Source: Siderastrea radians (taxonomy: Eukaryota > Cnidaria > Anthozoa > Scleractinia > Rhizangiidae). From it: DNA of 64,000 bases. The stretch's first letter is position 1; each line of letters begins with the position of its first letter. The notes beneath the pieces are model-generated. The model ran no database searches and had not been told where the DNA came from. It was given only the letters and a program-made list of their open reading frames with translations. A program made the position numbers and the translations under genes. Below are positions 11,787 through 24,400 of this stretch, piece after piece. The stretch spans positions 66,516,228 to 66,580,227 of the forward strand of contig OZ024887.1 of assembly GCA_964017195.1 (NCBI GenBank), read 5' to 3'.

Positions 11787-12263
11787 TGCACCGATCAATT
11801 CGAAACTTCAACATTCCCCCCCCCCGGGCAAACCCCGGGCATGTGACTGTGCATCGTGCCCGGGGAGGGGGGAATTTGAACGTTGCCTTGGAGGGGTGGG
11901 GAATTTGAACCAGATTTATCTCTTGTTCCGACGTAATACGCCCGTGAGTTTTTCTCGGTTTTTGCAGGGTTTGACGGATTTACAAGATAGAATTTCGCCT
12001 TTGTTTTTGAATTACTCTTTCAAAAGGGTCTTTAAAGAAGTTTGAAGGTGTCATTCAGCATATCTCTCTCTGAAAGGCGTTAAAGTGCTTGATTGAAGAC
12101 GAAATTTGTCTTTGAGGAGAGGTAGTTCAGTACTAATTGGTGGGGCATTTGAACGGCTTTTTTGCCCCGAGGGGAGGGAATTTGAACAAGCCAATCTTCA
12201 AAAGTTCAAAGGCCCGTGGGGTTGCCGGGGGGGGGATGTTGAACTTTCGAATTGATCGGCGCA
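11787..12263. mobile_element. 477-bp MITE, Harbinger-like (locus A)
   Basis: Same family as 848-1322 but an independent insertion. The TIR pair TGC(A/G)CCGATCAATTCG and CGAATTGATCGGCGCA is flanked by TTA at 11784-11786 and 12264-12266. The centre carries the same block that reads TACCTCTCCTCAAAGAC on the other strand. Confidence 0.78.
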
Positions 12264-12422
12264 TTAGTTAAAAAGAATGGTGAAGTATCGCTATCGATTG
12301 CCGTCAATCGGCTTTGATTCACTCGAGGGAAGAATATAAGAAATCTTGCCACAAAAAGATCAAGTAAGTGTCATGATTTGATAGTTTACAGTAACCTTAT
12401 TCGTCGGTATGTTAGAATGTAA

Positions 12423-12676
12423 GGGGGAGGGACAGGGGGTGTAAACCTCCCGCTTCCCGTACCCTTTAATCCCGGTTCCCGCACTGTATTTGTTGGCTCC
12501 CGCCTCTTTGCATTTTTTTAGATTGCGAAGTATTGCGCAATGTTGGGTAATTTTCCTCTTTTTCTCGCGCTTCCCGCCACCTTGGGAATCCCGCTTCCCG
12601 CCCACTCTTCTCCCGCCTCCCGTACATCTCCCGGCCCCTTTTCTCCCGGTCTCCCGCTCCCCCTGTCCCCCTCCAC
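12423..12676. mobile_element. 254-bp CCCGC-rich MITE with AATGTAA duplication (locus A)
   Basis: Ends read GGGGAGGGACAGGGGG and CCCCCTGTCCCCCTCC. AATGTAA flanks both sides (12416-12422 and 12677-12683). A 7-8-bp duplication suggests a hAT-type non-autonomous element; the superfamily is inference. The interior is a run of CCTCCCGCTTCCCG. A related copy sits in opposite orientation at 42527-42781. Confidence 0.7.
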
Positions 12677-13180
12677 AATGTAACGTACCGACACGTATTA
12701 TCTTGAACTCGCGTGATATCCTTAAAATATTCCAAGTGATAAATGTTATTTCATAAGCATTTGTTTACCTTCCCCGATTCCGGATGATTATCTTGTAAAA
12801 TGCGATAATTCTTCAGTTCAAGGATAGGACTTGGGTATGACTAGGGTTATTCAGTTACTACTCAATTTGAAGCACATGATTCGATTTCGACGTCGTTTCA
12901 CCGCGATTTCTTAATATTTGCCAAAGACAGTAGCCCGGCAGTAGTCAGCATGGAGAAAGGAATATTTTACAGCTAAATCACAGTTTAGGGGACAGTCAAA
13001 ATGAAGAGAACAACATGAATCATACAAGGTATGTAAACACAATTCAAGTCAAGCCTTAGACGGAGGACAGAACTTTGTCAACCTTAGGCGGCACTGTAAA
13101 CAAAGCAGGAAATACGTGCGGTTTCTGCATCGAAACACGAGAATGTTACGTTCCCTATGACGATCATGGTAGCCGGGGAG

Positions 13181-13626
13181 CCCGGGGGGGTACTCGGAAA
13201 AATTTTGATGGGAGTGTGCCGCTGGGACTCTGAAACCCTTAACCTATACCAGACCACATTCATGTCGTTTTTGCAACCCTATTCTAGACTAGATGCCAAA
13301 AATCCCTACCCTATCCCAGACTAGCTATTTTCGAGCTATCCATCAGAAATATAACCACACAGTGCTTTTAATGGAAAACCATCTCTCGATCAACAATATT
13401 GTCACGATTTCATTTATATTTTATATTTCCGAGTTTTTCAAACCCGTTAATTAATTGGATTAAATTTTCACACCACCCATTAGTTTCCCGGTAATTGATA
13501 CCCTATCCTAGACCAAGACTCCCTGATTTCTATACCCTATCCCAGACCAAACTGCTTGAAAACCATACCCTTCACAGCGGCACATACCTATATAGGTTAT
13601 ATATGGGAGTACCCCCCCCCCCCGGG
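13181..13626. mobile_element. 446-bp MITE, CCCGGGGGGGTACTC ends (locus A)
   Basis: Inverted ends CCCGGGGGGGTACTC and GGGAGTACCCCC(n)GGG are flanked by CCGGGGAG on both sides (13173-13180 and 13627-13634). An 8-bp duplication fits a hAT-like MITE. The interior has repeats of CCCTATCCCAGAC, giving short non-genic frames. Confidence 0.7.
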
Positions 13627-13634
13627 CCGGGGAG

Positions 13635-14523
13635 TCAGTGGAAGACGAAGAAGCGTCTGGAGGAAAGAATAAAATATGTGCAATATCCCAAGGTTAAAAA
13701 TTATCCTGAAAGTTTGTATTTAGAAGCATGTCACGGCATCGGGAGAAGGGTGGGGTGGGGGGGGGAAATAAAAATTCGTACGCAGCGTTTCTTATGCTGT
13801 AGTGTGTTTGTTTAGTATACGGAAACGCGAATTCACAGGCACTGGCATTGAACTTATCCACTAAAGTGCGGCCTCTTTAGCTTGGTATTAAATCAACCTT
13901 CATCTACCAACTTCTGGTAGCAAAGTGATTATCAATAAACCATCTATCTATCTCAGTTTTAAGCCAATATTCTCAAACTTATTGGCACGGACACCACATT
14001 GGGAAAACCGGCTAAAAATCCAATTCATTTTACTGGGGCAACTGGAATACAACAGAAAAATGCATGACAAGGTCTCTGTACAAAGTCGCCCTTATCCAGC
14101 TTGGAAAAAGACTGTACTGCATGACAGTAAATGGAAGAAAATCGATTTAACCGTGCAAGGTCGTCAGAACTTTACGTAGGCATTGGATAAATATAAACTG
14201 GCGGCAAATAGCCGAATTCTTTTTTCTAAGGACGAGGATGAAGGATTGAAGGAGGTTAAAAATTTACCACAATAAGCCTGTGTGCAGACTGAGAAATGGC
14301 ATGCCCTGCGAATGTTAGGTCTGTTTAGTACCTATAAGGATTGAATATCTTTTTTACGTATCGCTACTGAAGGAAAAAAAAGGTTGTAGTAAAACAAAGT
14401 CATGCACCGCTAGCAAAGCTTGAAATACGGATGTTTAAATTTGTTTTATTAAAATAGTTATCTTTAAGTATTGCTGCTGCATTCAGTTGCAGTACGATCG
14501 CAAAGACATGTGCGACGTACGTT
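13635..14523. other. Locus A, no gene seen
   Basis: Contains a G run near 13752-13767 and an 84-codon frame (13925-14179) that is intact in both A and B but has no recognisable motif. B counterpart 40175-41064. Confidence 0.3.
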
Positions 14524-14987
14524 TAGGCTTGGATAAATTCTGCTCGTAAATGGCTTATTCTGCTTGCCGGCAATGCTCATAAAAATAGCTTATTTTGCTC
14601 GACGAAATTCTGCTCGGACACCTAAATTCTGCTCCAATTCTGCTCTGCATTTTCGCAAACATGGAAGGGAGCCTGGGCATATAAACCCTAAATACTTATT
14701 AGGTATTCATTTGTATAGGAAAATGTAATGTTTGTAATGCCGCTGACTTCAATGTGTGTGATGGAATCATGTGAGCGGTTTACCTAATAATTACATTAAT
14801 CACAAGGTATTTTCCATTTTTTTTTGTATTTAGTTTTCAATTTTTCTTACAACTGTTATGCACATCATTAGTGTTACTGATTTTCAGTTATTCTGCTCAA
14901 ATAATGCTCGAAAATGCCTTACTCTGCCGGCGGTCAAAAATCGCTTATTCTGCTCGAAATTCTGCCCGCAGAATTTATCCAAGCCTA
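14524..14987. mobile_element. 464-bp MITE with TAGGCTTGGATAAATTCTGC ends (locus A)
   Basis: The left end TAGGCTTGGATAAATTCTGC and the right end GCAGAATTTATCCAAGCCTA are perfect complements. The terminal TA could be the duplicated target. Inside are many TTCTGCTCG / CTTATTCTGC sub-repeats near both ends. Confidence 0.75.
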
Positions 14988-15239
14988 CCTACGTTGTCAC
15001 TAGGCAAAACACGCGAAACATCAAAGCAGCCGTAGTCCTGCCCTTGAGCGAGACAACACACTTGTTCTTTACGTTCTAGTTTACGGTCGACACAGATGAA
15101 AATGTCATTTTGACCACCAATGTGCTGTTCTTCGAAAATACCAAATTTGCATTTTGAAGTTCGTCCTGTTTGTTTCATATTTTCGTAATTTATCATCTGA
15201 CAGTGATTCGCATTCAGAAACACGATATACGAGATTTAA

Positions 15240-15363
15240 GAAGGTTTAAGTAATATTTTCGAAGATAGCTCCCCAAAAGAGTTCTTCTGGCAAGTTATCA
15301 GGATTTTCGATTTTCTGAGCTTGTCCGCCGATTCTCGATATTTACAGTCAGAGACTCTTAAGT
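15240..15363 (+). repeat. Remnant of large foldback right arm (locus A)
   Basis: Matches 44280-44403 in B, the outer end of the right foldback arm, and joins directly to sequence that in B lies left of the left arm (15239 = 41784). Locus A thus lacks the left arm, loop and most of the right arm, about 2.5 kb. A short AAGGTTTAAG/TTTAAG microhomology sits at the junction. A deletion in A is more likely than an insertion in B because the junction falls inside an arm. Confidence 0.75.
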
Positions 15364-16719
15364 ACATGTATTCGTCCAACCAGCTCCGTGTTCTGAAAAA
15401 TGAATATTACCGATAGTAACTTGAGTTAAAAAAATTCCGGCAGGGGCTATTTAATATATTGTTTGAAATTTCATCGTGACTGAAAGTGTTCCCTTATGGG
15501 CATTTTCAGCCGGGTAGGAAATTCACCAGATTTGTGCTGGTCAAGTCTTTCAAGAGCAGTCAGATGAGTATTTTCTGCACTCTTCACCGAAATGCAAACT
15601 TACTTCCCGCTTTATTCGGCCTTTAGTCGCCTGAAATGCAAACTTTTTTAAAGGTTTAATCCCCGCTTTCTTCGGTTTTCATAAATTTTTTTGGTCCAGT
15701 GAATTCTAACAATTTAACAGTACACCTTTTTTTTATATATATGAATGTTGTTTTTCCGGCCCAGGTTGAATATTCTTATTTTTCTGCCGATTTTAGGCTG
15801 AAAATATTCTTGTATCATTCTTAAATTATAGCTTATGAAATTTCCGTTTTAGAATGTATTGGGGTATCAATTACAAGTGTTCGGTGTCTAGATCTGTATC
15901 GCGTTACATTGTGCAGGTTTTTTCGTTTTGTTGGCTAGTGTTGCCGTTTAGAGAAAGGAATAAGTTTATACGGTTAAGTTAAAAACAAATAATTGTATTG
16001 TAGTTACAGATTTTCAACACACAAGATTATACCCTTTTCAAAATCTCAGCCTCGGGTTTATTCTAAAAATATTCTTAAAATTTCGCAAATTTCAGCCTCG
16101 ATATTCTTATGAAATATATTCTTATAAAAAAAAGGAGTGTACAACTCTAACCATTGTGTTTCAAATATTGTTAAAAAAAGGTCTCGGACAACTTTGTGCG
16201 TCAGTCTCTGTCTGAATTTTCGCTCACAATTTTTGAAGATAGGTTTTCCACTTTAAAGCTTCGCAGGGAAAACTGTTATCTTCTGGGCGGGAAAATGAAC
16301 ACTAGACTCTGGGGAACTTAGCTCTGCGACTCGCTTAGCTAGCGGGAACGGAATCTCGCCACAAATTTCTATGTACGTACGGGAACTGCAACAACTGAAC
16401 CTCGGACTACACACGAAGATTGACTTCAAACACTCTTTAATCGTCGAGACTTCAGAATCCGATGTGAAACAGGCAAGCTCTCGATGTAAATCTCTCGGCA
16501 ATTGCAATGTGAGTCAGATGTGAGAATCTCTTGGCGCTGTGAATCAACTTACAATTACAAGGACACTCAATTCATATCATCGGTTGCTAAATCATTCTAC
16601 AAGAAGGGTTGAATAAAGCCAGCTTAGCAAATACAACAAAAGGAAACAATTCGAATTACAAAGAAGTTTACACTTCGCCAGAGCCAAATCTATATATTAA
16701 AAGAAATCCTACTTTATTA
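15364..16719. other. Locus A, no gene seen
   Basis: AT-rich, with repeated TATTCTTATTTTTCTGCCGA / AAAATATTCTT blocks. An 84-codon minus frame (16253-16507) is kept in B (45293-45547) with one residue changed; no domain recognised. B counterpart 44404-45759. Confidence 0.3.
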
Positions 16720-16721
16720 TA

Positions 16722-17280
16722 CCCTTGCACCAAGAGCCTGGTAAAACCAGGGTTTTACCCTGGTCCAAGCCTGGTTAAAAAACCAGGGTACCCTGGTTCT
16801 TAAACCAGGCTTACCAGACTCAAACCCTATGTGCAAAAAAGTCTGGTAACCCTGGTTACCCTGGTTATTTAGAAAACCAGGGTTACCAGACGTACCAGGG
16901 TAACCAGGGTTTAACCAGACTCTGAGAAGTCTGGGCTAACCTAGGTTACCCTGGTTACCCTGGTAAGTCTGGTGACCCTGGTTTTCTAAATTACCAGGGT
17001 TACCCGGGTTTAACCAGGCTCTTAAGGTCTGGGTTGACCAGGGTAACCCTGGTAAACCTGGTTAGCACATTTTACTGAAAACCAGGCTTACCAGACTCGG
17101 ACCCTATGTGCAAAAAAGCCTGGTTAACCCCGGTTTCCCTGGTAAGCCCGGTAACCGTGGTTGTCTGAATAACCAGGGTTACCCAGGTACATTATTTTTG
17201 ACTATAACATCTGGGTCAACCCCGGTAACCTTGGTTTTTCTAAGAAGCCTGGTGATGCTGGGAAATTTCAAGAAAGCATT
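16722..17280 (+). repeat. Subterminal CCAGG/CCTGG repeat array, copy 2 left end
   Basis: Mirror image of 9713-10271. Direct and inverted units built on CCTGGT/ACCAGG follow immediately after the TIR. The collagen-like reading frames here are artefacts of the repeat. Confidence 0.85.
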
Positions 17281-17369
17281 GGAAACCAGTAAACTGAGGT
17301 TTGTAGCCAATGTTCAAAAAGACTAAAAAGCACAGTATCCTTAACTATGGATAACATGGATATAGTCCT

Positions 17370-17604
17370 GGGCCCAGTTGCATAAAGCAACTTGAGATTA
17401 AAAGGTTTTTTTTTCAACAATTCCCTTTGTTCTGGAGGATTTCTTCGTGTTCTCTTTGTGTTTCCTAAAGTACTCTACTCTATACTCACTAATCTGTCTT
17501 CGGCCGAGTTATCCATGATACTGTGCCAAAAAGTCCTCCAGAACATAGGGAATGGTTGCAGAAAATTCGCACTTAATCTTAAGTTGCTTTATGGAGCCGG
17601 GCCC
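17370..17604. mobile_element. 235-bp hairpin MITE (copy 2)
   Basis: Mirror of 9389-9623 inside giant-element copy 2, adjacent to the subterminal array. Confidence 0.7.
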
Positions 17605-17690
17605 TTGTGAACTAAACACAAATACTAGGAGCTACACAGTACATGTATCATGAAAGGCCCAAATGTACATGTGCACACACAATTACTTAA

Positions 17691-18513
17691 AGAGCCAGTG
17701 TCACCCAAAGTGCTTTACGCGCCGAGGTACATTTTTCATATATGAAAAATACACAATTTTCTTGATTGTCGTGAAGTCTGATTTGTAACTTCTTCCATCA
17801 CTGCCGTTAGCGATCCGAAAGCACTAGTGTGAATTTTGACTTGACATTTAAGTGTCGCCGTATCGATTTCGTTGTATATTTCCGAATTCTGAGGTGTTTT
17901 CACAGTGGGGAAGAAGATCTTTAAATTGGATGCCTCGTAGGGTTCAGGAAAGTTGAGGCAAAGACCGAGTCTTCCTTGTGTTCACTGTCTGTTTATGTTT
18001 TATTTTTACAAAAAGCTTAAGTGGCTATTCTGGTTTTGCGTCCATCGACATCAGTCGATGCGATCGATCGCGCAATCAATCGATCGGACTGTAATAGATC
18101 CATGTATATGCATTGAATGCAAACTCAGATCTTGAGTAGTTTTCTCCAGTGACGTCTAGCGACGAAGACGTCAACATTCTTACTACTTGTTTTTGTCTTA
18201 TTATTCTTATATCGAGTGGAAGTGGCTACGCTGGTTTTATGTCCATCGAGATCGATGATCAATCGATCGATCAATCAATCGGTTGTTATAAAAGCTCCAT
18301 ACGCGTTGACTACAAAGTCAGATCTAGAGTTGTTTTCTCCAGTAACATTTAGCAAGGAAGATATTATGATTTTCAGGGGCTACTACTGTGAAAATCATCT
18401 TGCTGAAAGGCCAGTGCGGCAGGGTATAATTAGCGAAAGGTCCGGCAAATGTGCCAGCCAAACTTCAAAACAAAAGCACAACTGCGCAAAGCAGTTTGAG
18501 TGACACTGGCTCT
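17691..18513. mobile_element. 823-bp TTAA-flanked nested transposon (copy 2)
   Basis: Mirror of 8480-9302, with TTAA at 17687-17690 and 18514-18517. Two tandem blocks (about 18015-18160 and 18224-18350) carry ATCGATCG-type palindromes. Confidence 0.75.
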
Positions 18514-18517
18514 TTAA

Positions 18518-20599
18518 ACAATACCGCACCAGCATACTACCTAAAATCTTCAAGTACAAGGTATACATTGTAGGTTGTAATGAGAAATGATAAAATATAA
18601 AAAAAAGTAATATTTGTCCAGGTTTATCCTGCATTCAAGACTACTACAGCAAACCCCAAGCCCAGTGTACATTAAATGTACATGTACACTGTATGACGCT
18701 TTGTAGTCTATGCCAGTCACTTTGTGGCCACATTCAGTTTACCTCAGAATGTCTATTTTTTAACAAATCTCCAATATCAGTTAAAATATTTACAGTGTAT
18801 CTGTGCATATGAGGCAAAACCAAATGAAAAGAATCATTGAGTAACAGGGAGTATACACATTCACTGATTTTACATTTACGGTCTTATCTGTTTTGGCTGC
18901 CTTCATTTCACTTGCGGTTAACAATCTTCTGAGTTCAGTCCTCTTATGGCCCTATACATGTAGACGTGGTCCTAGAAAAAAATATTGAGAAGAAATTTAA
19001 AAAAAGTTCTAGGCCTGTCATACACTCAACATTATTAGGTTGTGATGTTAATTTTCAATAACATAATTATATAAAGGTTCATGTAAATTTACAATAACAT
19101 TATGAATACAGTTCAAGCAGTGAACAAAATTAGTAAAAGGTGTAAATATTAATTTAATGACTTTTAGTCAAGTATTGGGTTCCAAAGCTGTGGAGTGGCA
19201 AAATAAGAAAGATTTCTTAAAATAAACTGTCACTTTAGTGACATCGACAAACATCGTAAGCATTACAGTGATAGTCCATTTCAAAACCTTAATAGCCCTG
19301 ATCAGAATACAATTTTCTAGTACACCATAACAGAACACATCCTGTTTGCATGTATTGTACTCAGTGAATTCACGATGATCCGGTTTTCACATGTTCATGT
19401 ACGAGGTTCCAACAAATCTCCAAAAATGATGTGCCTATTGACTGAGTGAGAGGGCTAGACAGGAAAATATTTGGCTTAAGGTCATGGTGTACAGACTGAG
19501 CACAGCGAGGTCTGTGTGCCACGACCGGCTTGTCCTAACTCTGTCAATACACATTTACCATACCACCAATTTCATGCTACATGTAAATACATGTATTTTT
19601 GGAAAATTTCAAAACTATGCTTAAAAATACTCAAAGCATGTTAAAGTGCACGTGTGTTGAATGAACCAATGATGTGTGCAAGACTGGACGGCTTTTTCCA
19701 GACTGGCTTGCATCAACCCACCTGGCCCTACACACATCAACTCGGAATACATCTGTACCATATATAATACACTAAGAGAGAACTGTTGTCCACCCATCAT
19801 GGAAAAACGGCTTAGTTACATGTACAAAAAGCCAAAACCACACCACTTCTATACTTTCCTGGCAGGGATGTGCAACACTGTGCCATGGCTGTTGATGTGT
19901 CACTACTTTCAACTACTTATGCAAATTGATGTCAGTTTTCAAGATATCATGTTGTTGAGTGGTGAATTGTTCAGCTAGTTTTTTTTATAATATTGTGTTG
20001 GCGGGGATGTACGGTGGTATAAGAAGTTGAGGTCTCAAGTGACTGAAAAATGAAAATGGTGGACATGAAATTCAAAGTCCAGATGCAAGGAAATACATTG
20101 TATGCTACTATTGTAGTTTTAACCCTGTTATCCCAAGCAGTTAGCCTCTAGTGGTCTAACGTGGTTGTAAGTGGGTGTAGATGTTATGTAGTGAAATGAA
20201 ATGAGACCCCAAGAGAAGCTGAACCTGAGGTGTTCCCTATACCAGCCCAGAGTTCTAACCACTACATGTACAGTAACCTACATTGTACAGAATGTAGATT
20301 ACATAGGAGTCTAGACGTGAGCTACAGGTGTACAGCTGTATTGTAGGGCATTACTTACAGTACAAGGTCACCATACAGTCAGATGCCTTTAACACTGCCC
20401 TTTCTAGCACTATGCATGACATGATACAGTATGAACCTAGTAAGATGACCTACTTCACTAAAAGTTTTCTTGTAGATTAGTACAATCATGTAGCTGGAGT
20501 GCAGAAGGTCATGGGTATGACTTCAGTTAGGGATTTAAGTTGGTGTCCTAATCCCACAATTGCTTCATGTTGAGCACATGCATCATCATTCTTTTGGTT
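18518..20599. other. Mirror of giant-element interior 6394-8475
   Basis: Reverse complement of 6394-8475. It includes the weak tRNA-like segment (minus, about 20123-20268) and the roughly 100-codon plus-strand frame at 19676-19978, which has no domain that I recognise. Confidence 0.45.
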
Positions 20600-21464
20600 A
20601 ATAGTGGAGCCAGCACGCTAGTGCGTCAGCGGAGCTCCATTGCTAAGGAAATTTGGTAACCTGTCAAGCCAAAAAATTTTGGTAGTGACGTAATAGTCAC
20701 GTGACCGTCCGTCCGTACATCCGTACGTCCGTCCGTCCGCACCACAGGGATACCAATACACTTCATACACTGGATATAACCCTGTGCTGAATCCCGTGTG
20801 TTTTTGGCGCGTTATCGCATGTTGACCCGCGTTGTAGCAAAACAAGCAAAGACAGCAAAAGTCAAAAACAAATTTGTTAATGGAAAAAAAAAGTTTAAGG
20901 AACACTCAGTTGTCTTTTTGGTGGAAGGGGAAAAGTTCAATTTAGGCGAAAGAAATTAGGCGATAAAGTTCAGGCAAAAAGTTCAAATTTGCCTCGTCGG
21001 TTCTGTTCAAACTCGGTCGGCACACCGCTTGAGTTCGCAGCTTTTCGCAGCGGTTTCGACGCCAAATATAGCAGAGCTAATGCTTTTTGTTTTTTTTCTG
21101 TCCACAACCATGGTTTTTAGGGCGTTTCGAACACATTTTGCAGGAAAAACACCAGCATTTTCACACTGATAGGCAGCTTTTCACGAAGAAAGAAATAAGT
21201 ATTAAAATTAACTCCAAATATATCGTTGAACGCCCATGGCCTAGTGGACTAGTCACCGGCATCTTACGCTGATGAACCGGGTTCGACACTCAGCGGGAGC
21301 AGGTTTTGTTTTCTTTGTTTTTTTTATTTAACGACTTGAATGAGAGTATTTTCACAAATTAATAACTGCCAGCAAAAACAAAACAAAAAAACAAAAAAAA
21401 AACAAAAAAAAACAGACAAAACAAAAAGGGGGGCTCCGCTTTTAGGCTTGGCTAAATCTATATA
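20600..21464 (+). mobile_element. Composite repeat with tRNA-like core (mirror copy)
   Basis: Counterpart of 5529-6393 in giant-element copy 2. Read on plus, it starts AGTGGAGCCAGCACGCTAGTG and ends in an A-rich AAAAC tract and GGGGGGCTCCGC. The A-rich tract follows the tRNA-like block, as expected of a SINE read on this strand. Confidence 0.55.
21231..21296 (+). repeat. tRNA-derived SINE head (A and B box-like)
   Basis: On plus, GGCCTAGTGGACTAG resembles a pol III A box and GGGTTCGACACTC, about 35 bases later, resembles a B box. The acceptor and anticodon stems do not close properly, so this is a tRNA-derived SINE promoter region and not a working tRNA gene. The mirror copy is 5697-5762 on minus. 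Confidence 0.5.
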
Positions 21465-24400
21465 TTAAATGACCAATCTTAGAAATTATTTACAACATCA
21501 GTAATTATTTTACAATATTAATAACCATGGCTCTATATCAGCAGGGCTTTTGTTTCAGTGTACTGGTCGGGATTGTGGTTTGTACACAATAACCTAGTAT
21601 CCATGTCTTAAAAATTCAAGCATTCAATGATCACCAAGGAGATAATGTCTTCATATGACATGAATCCATATGCTGTCAAAATCTTTAAAAGGAATGCCTG
21701 CAACCAATGCCCAATACACTGTACATGTACACGTCCCTTGTTTAAAGAAAACAGATCTACATGTAAGCAACACAAATTGTAACATGAGGATTCTAATGTA
21801 CAGTGTATACAGCTAAAACGTTGTCTGATTTTACAGCCTTGAGCTTACACGAGGAGACCAAAAGGTAGTATGGGTAGCTGAAAATGATTTGTGATTCGGC
21901 TGTAATTTCACAGTTGTCGCTACCATAGGAGGGGTGAAAGTACAATAAACACTTGCCTGTATGATTTAATTTGTGTAGGGGTGAGCCACAGCTAAGCTTG
22001 GTAAATTTATTAATAGATTACCCATAGCACCTGGTGGTCTCATTGCGTAGGTTTTCCGACAACGTTAATTGTAGCTGTATGTTTGAGTAACTTACCTGAC
22101 CATGTGTGATGCATTCCTTTGCTACAGGTATGTACAACATGCATCAAGAAACTGTTTTGCTGTAGAACTTGGAGTCATACTGATACAATGTGTACAAATG
22201 TAGAAACCTGATGAAAAATTTTGAGAGTAAAATTAATAAATGGATCATAAAAAATAAACTTACTACTCACATACATGTACATGTAGCTACATCTATAAAG
22301 GTGAATGTAAATCATACTTTAATTTCATCTATACCACAGTAAATGAACTACATTACAGATCCCAGGAGATTGTTGAAGGAGCAGTGTACATGTAGATGTA
22401 TGAGGTTCAGGTTTGAACTGAAATTTAACTTCTATATAGGATGTAACTAAACAGCACCAGTCATCTACACTGTAGCCCAGTTGATTGTGTTATTGACCTT
22501 TCAAATACATCTACAGTACATGTATAAGTTAATATTTGGTTCTTGGGCAAAAGTGCAAAAAACTCACTGGAGACAGTTTGACACACTGAACACCATCCCC
22601 TTAAAGCCAAATAATTTTTTCCTTCAGCTCTTGCTTTAGGTCAGTAAGCACATAATTTTTTGAATTAGGAAATAAGCCAAAAATTGAAAAGTTGCCATTT
22701 TGAAGGCTGTTTTCCCATAACATGATTGAGCAGTTTTGATGATTTTCCAAAAAAGCTAACATTCATGAGACACTCAAATGCCCTCCTGGATTTATAAAGT
22801 TCTTTCATCTACATGTAGACTACTCCGAACAAGTAGGTACATTGTTTTCATAATGTTTTCTACACACTACAGGTGTAATTAGTATATCACATGCCATTCA
22901 CCTCTGAGCACAACAGTGGTCAGCTCCACAGTTTTTTTGTCCATATCTGATAACAAGTTACCTGTACCAGTCTGTGGGGCTGGATATTAACTTGTGTGGC
23001 ATAATAATTATTATACTGAGAGAACCATTATTCACCTTAATGTCTGTGACATTTAACATTTATTCCATGAGCATGTATGTACTGGGTATAGGGTGGTAAG
23101 TAACCAACAAGATGCATAGCACAAAGTTGATAAAAATCACCTCATATCCTAAATGAGCACAACAGAATTACATGTAATAATATTCCTTTATTAAATCTCA
23201 ACTTTAGTTATCTTTTCTGAATTATGGGTGGCTGTATTTTGGACAAGCTTCTAGCTTTTACTTGGATGATATGCTATTTTGAATGCCATGGTACTTGGCC
23301 ATGGCATGCAGTTTCCATGCATGCAGCAAAATCAAATTTAAGGTGCCAGTGCATGAAGGGACATGTTGAAATTTGTGTTGCATTAGCTCAAAAAGCACCA
23401 GCCACACACCAAAGGGTGTCACATGTTGTTGCAAAAATGTAAGCACCTTTCGATTTCCTCTCTGCTAATGTTCCTGCTACAGTACATGCCTTTAGCATAA
23501 CAATTGCAGTGTCGCACTGCTGTGTGTCTCTGTGACATGTCCCTGCAACATGTCCCCTCATACCCTGGCATCTACCGTATACAAAAGGAAGGAATTCAAT
23601 GCCTGAAATTGAGAATTTAGTGTATTACTACTGCGTGTATAGGGTCTCCACTGTGAGTCTGTCATGGATAAATTACTGTTTAGTATTTAGGCATACATTG
23701 GACATTAGGTTGGGATAAAAGTTCATAAATCTGGTGACCATTTTAGAACTGTTGATTGCAATGAAAAACTCCCATATGCAAACTCCCTTGAAAAGAGGAC
23801 TTTGAGAAATGCACACATTTCCACCTTATGCCACTAGAATAAAAATGCTATGGTGTCAAGTCCTGGAGTCGTTACTATTCAAATAATATCAAATCTGATC
23901 ATGTTAGTACACATCACTATCTCTGCTTAAAAAAAAATCAAGAAATCTCATAAACCGTGAAAGAACTCACTAATTGGCAAATTATGCATGTTTCATTTCA
24001 TGTTTTCTCCGCTTTGACAAGTGATTAAAGAAAAATTTAGGCTTTCATTGTATTCAAGTTTATGTGTACACGTATTTGAGTGAAACACATTTCAACTGAA
24101 CTGTTGGTTAGCGTGTAGGCATATGAAATCACCTACAACTAATCACCAATGATGCATGGAGATACACGTACGTGCTTACATGTGAATTGCCTACTCCTCA
24201 AATTATTCGGATTTGCGAAGTTCTGATAGTGGTATGTCGACTACTTCTTGGTCGGTAAACCTTTGTTTTACTACGCCGGGCTTATCACACTTTGATGTGA
24301 AAAGTGTAAGTCACAGAATGCCACATGTGTGAACAATGGCTTTCGTTGTTGCTTGATACCACTGTCCCACTTGGGGTCAATTTCACAAAGGCCGTTTTTG

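Larger units (their letters stand above)
10272..16721 (+). repeat. Segmental duplication, locus A (first part)
   Basis: Collinear with 36817-45761 in locus B, at offset 26545 up to about 15239 and 29040 after that, because B carries about 2.5 kb more at the foldback site. Single-base differences are scattered along it, more than between the two giant-element arms. Locus A is interrupted at 16722 by giant-element copy 2. Confidence 0.93.

Noticed and set aside
21231..21296. Functional tRNA gene
   Set aside because: A and B box-like words are present, but acceptor and anticodon stems do not pair and an A-rich tail follows; it is a SINE head.
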